Origin: a virus
Direction: 5' to 3' (one strand)
Virus record (IMG/VR): IMGVR_UViG_3300042863_000147
Span: 1 to 64,000 of that record
Length of the DNA: 64,000 bases
Part shown: one piece after another, positions 41,599 to 50,900 of the stretch
Numbering within the stretch: position 1 is the stretch's first letter
Layout: each line of letters begins with the position of its first letter
Notes under the pieces: generated by a model
The model's input: the letters and a program-made list of their open reading frames with translations, nothing else
The model's database searches: none
Told to the model about the DNA's origin: nothing
Program-made: the position numbers and the translations under genes

Positions 41599-43893
41599 AT
41601 GGCATTTGAAACAAGAAAACGATCAGTACTCCCATCTCCTGGACCATTTCTTGCGGAAGTAACTAACCATCTAGACCCAACTTACATGGGCAGTTTAGAA
41701 GTTGCATTAATGAAAGGTATTGCTAATTCTACAAAAACTCAAGGCGAGACTTATGTAGTTCGATACCTAAGTCCGTTTGCAGGAAATACTTCAATTCGTC
41801 ACGAAGGTACGAACAGTAGTTCTTTCAACGATGTACAAAAGAGTTACGGATTTTGGGCAATTCCTCCCGATGTCGGTACAACAGTTATGGTCATTTTTAT
41901 TGATGGTGATCCTAATCAGGGATACTGGATGGGATGCGTTAGCGATTCGTTTCAAAATCATATGATACCTGGTATCGCGGCTAGTAAGCAAGTAGCAGTA
42001 ACGGAAGAACAGAGAAGAAAATACGGCACTGATTATCTGCCAGTTGCGGAGTTTCATAAGGGGTCTAAAAAATTAGACTCTCCCAACGTCGATCGATATG
42101 CAAAACCAGTACATCCATTTGCTGACAGACTAGTTCAACAAGGTCTGCTCCTCGACACAGTTCGAGGAGTCACGTCGAGCGGTGCAAGACGAGAAGTCCC
42201 TAGTCAAGTGTTTGGTATCAGTACCCCTGGACCTCTTGATGACAGTCCTGGCGCAAAGCGAGGAAAATTGGGATACGAGGAGAATGCTCGAGCACCTGTG
42301 AGCCGATTAGGCGGTAGCACATTTGTAATGGACGACGGTGATGTAAATGGCCAGAACGAATTAGTAAGACTTCGTACTAGGACAGGTCATCAGATCCTAA
42401 TGCACAACAGTCAAGATCTTATCTATATTGCTAATAGTAAAGGCACAGCTTGGATTGAGATGACAAGCAACGGCAAGATTGATATCTATGCAGCAGATAG
42501 TGTTAGTATCCACAGCGAACAAGATTTTAACTTCCGTGCAGACCGTGATATTAACTTTGAAGCAGGAAGAAACATTCATGTTCGAGCAGGAAAGAACATG
42601 GAAACAAATATTACAGGGTACAATTATCTTACTGTTGATCAAGATCAGAAAATTTTTGTACGTGGCACACATGACGAAACTATAGGAGGAGTAACAAAAG
42701 TAAGTGTTGCTAATACCTATCATTTAAATGTGTCAAATGATATTAAACAGTCAGCAGGTGCAACTATAAACTTTGCATCTGAAGGAAATATTAATTTAGG
42801 AACTGCCTCACAAATAAACTTAGGTGCAAATGGAAATGTATTAGTATCTGGTGCAGCAATACATCTAAACGGGCCTGCCGCGCTTGCACCTTCAGCTGCT
42901 GAAAATGCAGAACAACCACCTGATTTACCTTTGTTCAGCTTACCTGATAAGCAAGTGTCCTACGGTTGGAGTGACGGTAAATTTTATAATACCGGTACTA
43001 TTAAGACAATCATGCAACGTGTGCCAACACATGAACCTTGGCCACAACATGAGAATGTTAATCCTACAAAATTTAGCGCACAGGCTACTGATGTGACTCT
43101 TGCAAATGCTCCAGGCTCTGCTCGCACCGCTGCAGGAGTTCCGCCAAACGAAGCTGCCGGAACACAGGAACCTGCAAATCAAGAAGAAGTAGTTGCAGGT
43201 ACATGTAGTCCAGAGTATGCTAAAGATGTTAATGCAAGCTCGGCAGCTCCGGGCATTGCTGCATTAAAAGCAGCTTGTGCCAAATACGGATTAACAAGTC
43301 CCTATGCCGTTGCTGCCTTGTTAGGTATTGCTGGTGGCGAATGCCGCTGGAAGTTAGTAGAAGAAGGATTTAAATATTCAGCAGACAGATTGTTGCAAGT
43401 TTTCCCTAGCGTATTCAAAGGGGATAAAGAACTTGCCAACAAGTATGCAGGCAACCCTAATAACAGCTTGCCAGAATTGCTGTACGGTTATAATACTCCT
43501 AAAGGAAAAGGTCTAGGAAATACACAACCCGGAGACGGTAGTAAGTATATTGGCCGAGGCTATATTCAATTAACTGGTCGGGGTAACTATGCCAAGTATG
43601 GGCAAATGGTTGGCAAAGACCTGTTAGGTAATCCAGATTTATTGTCAGACCCTGCTACTGCGGCAGAAGTTAGTGTTAAGTATCTTCTTGATAGATGTAA
43701 GGTTGCACAGACTGACGCGGCCTACTTTGAAGCGGCTTGCAAGTCTATCGGATTTAACACACCTGATATTAAAGCTAAGAAAAAAGGATATTATGAATGT
43801 TTCTTAGGCCAGCTACAGGGTAAAACTGTAAGTACTGGATCGGGCGGAATTTTATCAGACAGCAGCGGTAACCCTGTAAAAACTGGTTCTTAA
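41599..43893 (+). CDS. 5: Baseplate spike gp5 with C-terminal GH19-type glycoside hydrolase domain (764 aa)
   Basis: Residues 1-130 form the gp5 OB-fold (PGPFLAEVTNHLDPTYMGSLEVAL, GFWAIPPDVGTTVMVIFIDGDPNQGYWMGC). Residues 290-420 are a triple-stranded beta-helix with the short VxVxxxxD repeats (SVSIHSEQDFNFRADRDINFEAGRNIHVRAG). The C-terminal about 200 residues resemble a GH19 chitinase-like lysozyme. Glu581 in AGGECRW and Glu588/589 in EEGFKYSADRLLQVFPSVF match the two acidic positions, and YIGRGYIQLTGRGNYAKYG lies near 650-668. T4 gp5 carries its GH24 lysozyme between OB and helix, so here a different enzyme sits at the other end. It should locally digest peptidoglycan during tail penetration. 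Confidence 0.88.
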   Translation: MAFETRKRSVLPSPGPFLAEVTNHLDPTYMGSLEVALMKGIANSTKTQGETYVVRYLSPFAGNTSIRHEGTNSSSFNDVQKSYGFWAIPPDVGTTVMVIFIDGDPNQGYWMGCVSDSFQNHMIPGIAASKQVAVTEEQRRKYGTDYLPVAEFHKGSKKLDSPNVDRYAKPVHPFADRLVQQGLLLDTVRGVTSSGARREVPSQVFGISTPGPLDDSPGAKRGKLGYEENARAPVSRLGGSTFVMDDGDVNGQNELVRLRTRTGHQILMHNSQDLIYIANSKGTAWIEMTSNGKIDIYAADSVSIHSEQDFNFRADRDINFEAGRNIHVRAGKNMETNITGYNYLTVDQDQKIFVRGTHDETIGGVTKVSVANTYHLNVSNDIKQSAGATINFASEGNINLGTASQINLGANGNVLVSGAAIHLNGPAALAPSAAENAEQPPDLPLFSLPDKQVSYGWSDGKFYNTGTIKTIMQRVPTHEPWPQHENVNPTKFSAQATDVTLANAPGSARTAAGVPPNEAAGTQEPANQEEVVAGTCSPEYAKDVNASSAAPGIAALKAACAKYGLTSPYAVAALLGIAGGECRWKLVEEGFKYSADRLLQVFPSVFKGDKELANKYAGNPNNSLPELLYGYNTPKGKGLGNTQPGDGSKYIGRGYIQLTGRGNYAKYGQMVGKDLLGNPDLLSDPATAAEVSVKYLLDRCKVAQTDAAYFEAACKSIGFNTPDIKAKKKGYYECFLGQLQGKTVSTGSGGILSDSSGNPVKTGS

Positions 43894-43911
43894 GCGTGTA
43901 ATAAATACATC

Positions 43912-44349
43912 ATGCCATATAAGAATCTAGAAATCAATGTTTCAAATTATAATAGTCAGCACACTAATGTACTGACTCATTATTACAGAGGATTTAGCAC
44001 TGTTAATCCAGATAACACTAGTGCCAAGTTATACGATTTTGATATAATCAAACAGAACATCCTTAATCATTTTAACACCCGCAAAGGGCAGCGAGTAATG
44101 AATCCTAACTTTGGGACTATTATCTGGGATGTCCTAATGGAACCATTGACGCCACAAATTAAATTAGCATTAACTAAAGATATTGAAGAAATTTGTAATT
44201 TTGATCCCAGAGTATATCCTACACAGATAAACATCAATGAATACGAAAGAGGATTCCTAATTGATGTAGCATTGTCTTTAAAAGACACGGATCAATCTTC
44301 AACACTTCGTTTAGCATTCGATCAAAAAGTTGGATTAGTGCTGCAATAA
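43912..44349 (+). CDS. 25: Baseplate wedge protein gp25
   Basis: A 145-residue member of the gp25/GPW family (T4 gp25 132). Features are DFDIIKQNILNHFNTRKGQRVMNPNFGTIIWDVLMEPLTPQIKLALTKDIEEICNFDPRV and the closing beta-strands YERGFLIDVALSLKDT. gp25 links the wedge to the first sheath ring and triggers contraction. The ATG has no clear Shine-Dalgarno; AATAAATA lies only four bases above it, which is too close to serve as a usual promoter and leader for this gene. It lies between gp5 and gp6, as in related phages. Confidence 0.95.
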   Translation: MPYKNLEINVSNYNSQHTNVLTHYYRGFSTVNPDNTSAKLYDFDIIKQNILNHFNTRKGQRVMNPNFGTIIWDVLMEPLTPQIKLALTKDIEEICNFDPRVYPTQININEYERGFLIDVALSLKDTDQSSTLRLAFDQKVGLVLQ

Positions 44350-44368
44350 TATACGCAGTTAATTTTTT
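44341..44368 (+). terminator. Weak rho-independent terminator after gp25
   Basis: A 4-bp stem (CTGC 44341-44344 / GCAG 44355-44358) is followed within four bases by TTTTTT. It is weak on its own, but a promoter-like box follows directly, as seen after gp23. Confidence 0.3.
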
Positions 44369-44369
44369 C

Positions 44370-44377
44370 AATAAATA
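44370..44377 (+). promoter_or_regulatory. Probable late promoter box AATAAATA for gp6
   Basis: The plus strand reads AATAAATA, one mismatch to the T4 late box, 18 bases before the gp6 ATG, similar in spacing to the exact box at 4221-4228. The short leader is AT-only-rich and has no clear Shine-Dalgarno. Confidence 0.45.
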
Positions 44378-44395
44378 TGGTATAAACATAAAATT

Positions 44396-47300
44396 ATGAT
44401 ACCTTCAACCAATACCCAATTACTAGTCGGCGAAGACTGGAAAAAGATTTATCAATCTTTTCGAAATGCTGACTTCAAAAGTTACGACTTTGAAACATTA
44501 AAAAGAACAATGATTGCGTACCTTCAGGAAAACTATCCTGAAGACTTTAACGATTTTATTGATAGCAGTGAATATATTGCTCTTATTGATATCATTGCGT
44601 ATCTGGGACAAAATTTAAGTTTTCGTGTCGATCTTAATGCTCGTGAGAATTTTTTAGAAACTGCACAACGTCGTGATAGCATCCTTCGATTGGCACAATT
44701 AATTAGTTACCGACCAAGACGCAACACGCCAGCAAACGGGCTTTTAAAAGTTACTGCAATATCAACCACAGACAGTGTAATTGATTCTAATGGTGTTAAT
44801 CTAGCAAATACTACCATTGCATGGAATGATTCTACGAATCCAAATTGGTATCAACAATTTATTAATATTATGAATTCTGCTATGAGTTCAGCATTTGGAA
44901 TACCTGCTGCTAGGACTACAATTAGCGGAGTATTAACTGAGCAATACAATTTCAATAGTGTAACAGCAGATGTTCCATTGTTTAATTACAATAAAAGTAT
45001 TGACGGTATTAACATGGGCTTTGAAGTAGCACCTTGTACCTTTGAAGGTAAAGATGTTATATACGAAGCGCCACCGAAGCCTGCTAGAAATTTTAGTATC
45101 GTTTATAAAAATGATAATCAAGGATCTGGAAGTGCTGAAACAGGATTCTTCACTCTGTTCAAGCAAGGCGCTATTAGCATGGTGCAATTCTCGTTAGATA
45201 ATCCAGTACCTAACGAAATTGTTGGTATTAACACTCCGGAGATTAATGACACCGATGTGTGGCTATGGCAGTTGGATAAGAACGGTAACTTTTCGACCTT
45301 ATGGACAGATGTTCCTTCTGTAACTGGAAATAATAACGTTATCTACAATAGTCTGAATAAAAATTTAAGAACGATATATGCAGTTACTCCTAGAGAAGAC
45401 GACCAGATTGATTTAAATTTTGCTGATGGAGTATTTGGAGATTTGCCAAAAGGTAACTTCAGATTATTTTATAGACAAAGCAATGGAAAGAATTATGTAA
45501 TTAAGCCTGAACAAATGAGTGGTATTGTAATTCAGATTCCATATACTAATTCTTCTAATCAAGAACACACGCTACAATTAACGTTAAGCCTACAATATAC
45601 AGTTAGCAACAGTTCTGGTCCTGAAACTAACGCTAGTATTCAGCAAAAAGCACCACAAACATACTATACACAAAATAGGATGATTACAGGTGAAGATTAC
45701 AATATTGCACCGTTAAATGCTGGTGCAGACATTCTTAAAATTAAAAGCATTAACAGATCTAGTAGTGGTCTAAGTAAGTATTTTGATATTTCAGATGTTA
45801 CTGGTAGTTATAGTAAAACTAACATTTTTGCAAACGACGGAATATTGTATCAGGAAGATGTTGAAGAATACTTCGAGTTTGAATTTACTAGCAGGAATCA
45901 AGTACTTGCGGTTATTAAAAATAAACTTGCACCGGTAGTTCTATCAAATTCAGTAAAGTCGTTTTATATTGACAAATATAGCAAACCTGATCTTACATCG
46001 ATGTCTCTAACATGGAACGAAGTCAATAAGACTCCCGGTCAGAGCAGGGGATATTTTTCTAGTACTTCGGGTGTTATGCCAGTTGGACCGTATTCGGAGC
46101 ACAATTTACGATATGTAGCCCCCGGTGCCCTTGTTAAATTTAATCCTACTTCTGGAAAATATTTTGACAAAAATAACAACTTAGTACCAATACAATCTTC
46201 TGGTGTTATACCAGACGGTGGAAAGGATTACCTATGGGCCATGGTATATCAGGTTATTGGAGATGGAGGAAATGGTGGTAGTGGTGCCCTTGATGATGGG
46301 ACAGGACCGATTATCTTTGCTGCTACAGTACCTCAAGGTGCGGTTGCAGTTGAAGTAGTTCCTGCATATGTACATTCATTGCCGTACTCGATTGAGAACG
46401 AGATTGCTAATCTCTGTATGAGTCAAAGAAATTTTGGTCTAACTGTATCTGCAGATTTTAGAAATTGGGATTTAATTTTAAATTCTAATTTAGATTTAAC
46501 TAGCGCCTTTAGCCTCGATAACCAAGGTAACGTAGAAGATGCAGGACTTGATGCTAGTTGGGTAATTGCGTTTATTTGGACAGGAAAGAACTATAAAGTT
46601 AGATACAGGAACTTGAATTTTATTTTTGAAAGTGAATCAGAAACAGGATTCTTTATCGATTCATCAGCAGTTAATTACGATTTTACCACGAACTCAGTTA
46701 TAAAAGATAAAATTGACATTTTGGCAGTTAATGCAGAGCCAGAATCTAATAGGCAGTGGTTTGTTGGAGCAGGAGCGCCTGGTGCTATTACTACTGCTAC
46801 TAACGGAGATTACTATCTTAACACTACTTCTAAGGTAGTATTTAGAAGAGTATCAAACACTTGGTTACAAGGCAATAACTTCACAGGGAAGTTAGTAGCT
46901 GACCATTCTTGGCAAATTGACGGTCCCGTAATTGAATCAGACGGGTATGTTGAACCTAAAAAAATAAAAGTTAGTTTCTACGATTACAATAATACAGGAC
47001 AAATACAAGACCCTGATTCATTCGCAACTGTTGTATATCCTAATTATATAGATCCTACTACAGGGTTTAGGAAGAATTTTGTTTATTTCAAAAGATCGGC
47101 AGACGGATTACGATATACTCTTACTACGGGTATAACACCATTGGCAACAGAAGCTGATTTTTTTGCTACTAAGTTTAGCACAGTTAGCGACGGCGACTTA
47201 TTTTATTTTTACGATAAGTCCGTTAATGTTGTAAAATTTTGGGACAGTGCAAACAATCGTCTAACATATACTGACGAATACTTTGCTAGAGTAGGAAGAT

Positions 47301-47944
47301 CTGGTTTGAAATTTCAATATACTCATAACAGTGGAAGCAATAGAAGGATTGATCCTAGTAAATCTAACTTTATTGATATCTATGTATTAACTACTGGGTA
47401 TGATAATGATATTAGAAGCTGGTTATCGGGAAGTGCTACTACAGAACCGCTTGCTCCTACTAGTTTTAATTTAGAGCAAAACTATTTTAGTTACTTAGAA
47501 CCTATTAAAGCAATTAGTGATGAAATTATTTTCCACCCTATAAAATATAAAATACTGTTTGGTAGCAAAGCACATACAAGTCTTCAGGCAAAATTTAAAG
47601 CAGTTAAAAACTCAAATAAGATTACAAGTGACAATGATTTAAAGACAAGAATATTAATTGCAATCAATGAATTTTTTGCTTTACAAAATTGGGATTTTGG
47701 GCAATCTTTCTATTTTAGTGAGTTGTCAACTTATGTTATGAATCAACTAAGTCCCGACATAACTAACTTTGTTATTACTCCTAAAAGCACTGGCAGTTTT
47801 GGCAGCTTATATGAAATAGCATGTCAGCCGAACGAAATTTTTATTAGCGGCACTGAAATTGCAGACATAGAAATAATTGATGCTATTACTGCATCACAGT
47901 TAAAAACAGCATCGTCAATCGTAACAACAACTAGCGGAACCTAA
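44396..47944 (+). CDS. 6: Baseplate wedge protein gp6
   Basis: A 1182-residue T4-type gp6 (T4 660 residues). The N-terminus GEDWKKIYQSFRNADFKSYDFETLKRTMIAYLQENYPEDFNDFIDSSEYIALIDIIAYLGQNLSFRVDLNARENFLETAQRRDSILRLAQLISYRPRR is the family signature. The C-terminal DLKTRILIAINEFFALQNWDFGQSFYFSELSTYVMNQLSPDI is the gp6/gpJ core helix-strand region. Between them lie several hundred residues of extra beta-rich material. gp6 dimers form the ring that joins the wedges. It overlaps nothing; the gp7-like gene starts one base after its stop. The extra size matches the general enlargement of the wedge proteins in this phage. Confidence 0.93.
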   Translation: MIPSTNTQLLVGEDWKKIYQSFRNADFKSYDFETLKRTMIAYLQENYPEDFNDFIDSSEYIALIDIIAYLGQNLSFRVDLNARENFLETAQRRDSILRLAQLISYRPRRNTPANGLLKVTAISTTDSVIDSNGVNLANTTIAWNDSTNPNWYQQFINIMNSAMSSAFGIPAARTTISGVLTEQYNFNSVTADVPLFNYNKSIDGINMGFEVAPCTFEGKDVIYEAPPKPARNFSIVYKNDNQGSGSAETGFFTLFKQGAISMVQFSLDNPVPNEIVGINTPEINDTDVWLWQLDKNGNFSTLWTDVPSVTGNNNVIYNSLNKNLRTIYAVTPREDDQIDLNFADGVFGDLPKGNFRLFYRQSNGKNYVIKPEQMSGIVIQIPYTNSSNQEHTLQLTLSLQYTVSNSSGPETNASIQQKAPQTYYTQNRMITGEDYNIAPLNAGADILKIKSINRSSSGLSKYFDISDVTGSYSKTNIFANDGILYQEDVEEYFEFEFTSRNQVLAVIKNKLAPVVLSNSVKSFYIDKYSKPDLTSMSLTWNEVNKTPGQSRGYFSSTSGVMPVGPYSEHNLRYVAPGALVKFNPTSGKYFDKNNNLVPIQSSGVIPDGGKDYLWAMVYQVIGDGGNGGSGALDDGTGPIIFAATVPQGAVAVEVVPAYVHSLPYSIENEIANLCMSQRNFGLTVSADFRNWDLILNSNLDLTSAFSLDNQGNVEDAGLDASWVIAFIWTGKNYKVRYRNLNFIFESESETGFFIDSSAVNYDFTTNSVIKDKIDILAVNAEPESNRQWFVGAGAPGAITTATNGDYYLNTTSKVVFRRVSNTWLQGNNFTGKLVADHSWQIDGPVIESDGYVEPKKIKVSFYDYNNTGQIQDPDSFATVVYPNYIDPTTGFRKNFVYFKRSADGLRYTLTTGITPLATEADFFATKFSTVSDGDLFYFYDKSVNVVKFWDSANNRLTYTDEYFARVGRSGLKFQYTHNSGSNRRIDPSKSNFIDIYVLTTGYDNDIRSWLSGSATTEPLAPTSFNLEQNYFSYLEPIKAISDEIIFHPIKYKILFGSKAHTSLQAKFKAVKNSNKITSDNDLKTRILIAINEFFALQNWDFGQSFYFSELSTYVMNQLSPDITNFVITPKSTGSFGSLYEIACQPNEIFISGTEIADIEIIDAITASQLKTASSIVTTTSGT

Positions 47945-47945
47945 C

Positions 47946-50900
47946 ATGGCGGATATTAAAAAATCAGTTAATCTATTACCCGAGTATCTAAGAACTAGTA
48001 AGAATTCTAAATTTTTATCTAGTACAATTGATCAGCTTATTCAAACTCCGAGAGTTGAAAGAGTTGATGGGTATGTTGGATCTAAACTAACGCCTAACTA
48101 TAATCCTTCTACAGATTTTTATATTAAACAAGCGTCACTATTAAGACAAAATTATAGTTTAGAACCTGCCGCCATATTCAATGATCAAGCAGGCAACGTG
48201 ACTGATGTAGTGTCGTATGACGATTTAATTAACGAGCTGTCAATTCAAGGAGCAAAGACTGACAATTTAGATACTTTACTTAGATCAAAGTTCTATGCCT
48301 ACGACCCATTAATTGACTGGGACAAAATAGTTAATTACACGGACTACTATTGGGTTCCGTTAGGACCCGATGCTATTATTTTATTTGATGAAAATTTAGA
48401 TGTCACCGATATTATAGGTAACCAGACTTACACAATGAGTAATGGTTATCCATTGTCTAATGGAATGAAGATTGCATTTTTTGATAATACAATTCAAGCC
48501 GAATATAGGAGAAAAGAATTTATAGTAGAAGGAGTCGGTTCATCGATTAAATTACTTGATTTTTCATTGTTGAGTTCAAATGACAGAATATCTCGAGTGT
48601 TTGATGAAGAGTTCGATTCGACTATTTTTGATAGTTACCCATTTGATAGTGATAGAAAGTTTCCTATCACTCCAGATTACATCACTATTAATAGGTCAAG
48701 TAATGATTTAAACCCATGGTCGAAGTATAATAGATGGTTTCATAGAGATGTAATTCAAGCCACTGCAGAAATTAATAAAGTTCCAGTGATTTATCCGTTA
48801 GCGGCTAGAGCTCGACGACCTATTATTGAATTTAAGCCTAACATTCAGTTATTCAATTTTGGAAAAGTAGGCATCAGAGATGTCGATGTTATTGATGTGA
48901 CTACTAAAGATGCCTTTAATGAAGTTGATGGCACGTATGGGTATTATGTTGATGGGGTGTTATTGCAAAAAGGACATCGTGTAATTTTTAATGCAGATTC
49001 TAATAACGATGTTAGAGGTCGCATATACGAAGTTAATTTTGATGTTACCGGCCCTGTTCCTGTACTAAGATTAGTCGTTCCTTCCGACAATCTTCCGTCT
49101 GAGCTAGATTCAGTGGGAGTAAATTTTGGTACAGATTATTACGGAACAAATTGGTTCTTTGACTCGTCGATAAATCAATGGAAATATGCACAACAACACA
49201 ATGCAGTGAATCAGCCTCCGCTGTTTGATCTGTTCACGAATGACGGAATTAGTATTTCTAAGATCACAGATGCTAGTAATTTTACAGGAAATCAAATTTT
49301 TGGTTATGAGGTAGGCACCGGAGTAGTTGATGAAGTTTTAGGATTTCCATTAAAATATAAAAACAATATTAAAGTAGGAACAGGAAGTTTTCCTTTTAGA
49401 ACATATTTTTTAACTGATGTTATTTCGATTATTTCTAATAATCAAAGTAGCAGTCTGTCTGCTTCTACTACCTTTTTAAAATTAAATGATTCGTTAGTTA
49501 ATATTTGGGTAGAGGCAGAAGATTATCAAATTCCTATAATTGAAGTTCAGACTATATCAGAATCTACGTCTTCTCTAGTACTGACTTGTTTAGATAAACC
49601 TATTAACACTAATATTTCAGTTACTGCATCTGTTAATGATGTAATAGTTCCTGTGACAATCACTGCAACTCCATCTAGCGTTACAGTGAATACAGAAGAT
49701 ATTCTGCCAGCAGGCTCTACAATACAGTTAAAAATTGAAACAGATCAGTTGCCTAACAGCAACGGGTTTTATGAAAGTCCAGTGGGCCTTACAAAGAATC
49801 CACTAAATGAAATTATATCATCTATAACTCTTAGTGAGTTAGGTGATCATTTGTCTTCAATGACAGGAAAATTAACTGGATTTACAGGAAAGAATTTAAG
49901 GGATTTATCTAACTATACCAAATATGGATCTAGGCTAGTAGCTAACGCTAATCCTATTGTATTTTCACAGATATTTTTAGGAAAGAAAGAACATAATGTA
50001 ATTGATGCAATTAGACAAGCAGGTACGTTCTATGATCAATTTAAGATGAACTTTCTAAGATTACTTACTACAGTGGATGATCAATTGTCCGCTGCGGATG
50101 CATTAGATGAAGTTTTAAAAACTATTAACAAAGCCAGAGATGTTAAGTCGCCGTATCAGAGATCTGATATGTTAGGTTACGGTGATGATAAAATAGTAAG
50201 AACATTTACGGTTACGAGTAGAGGCAATGTAGAGTATCCTACTGGAATTGAATTTGATTTAACTAGATTGAGTTTTAACTCTGTGTTAGTTTATCTAAAC
50301 AGTGTGCAATTAATTGCCAATCGAGATTATACATTTGACTACATTAACGGTTCAGTTACACTACTGACTGCATTAAACATAGATGATGTTATTTCTATTA
50401 ATTATTATCCTAACACCCTAGGAACATATATACCTCCTACTCCTAGTAAATTAGGATTGTATCCAGCATATGTACCTGAGTTATTTACAGATACTTCTTA
50501 TGTAACACCTTCGTTGTCTATTAGAGGACACGACGGAAGTATTATAAAGGCATACGGTGACTACCGAGATGCGATAATTCTTGAATATGAAACTAGAGTC
50601 TATAACAATATTAAAACACAGTATCGAAAAGAAGTATTCGACATCATCGGAATTCAACCTTCGGCATTTAGAATGTCAAAGTATGATATTGATGACTTGA
50701 ATAATATTCTAGTTAATGACTTTTCTAGGTGGTCTGGTATTAACAATATTGATGCATCTGCCAATACAGTTTTTGATGAAGGAAATCCTTTTACTTGGAA
50801 CTATAAAGGTAGCGTCGATAATGTATTAGATTCCGTTGTATCTGGGTACTGGAGAAGTTTGTTTAAGTATTTCTATGACACTGATTGTCCCAACACCAGA

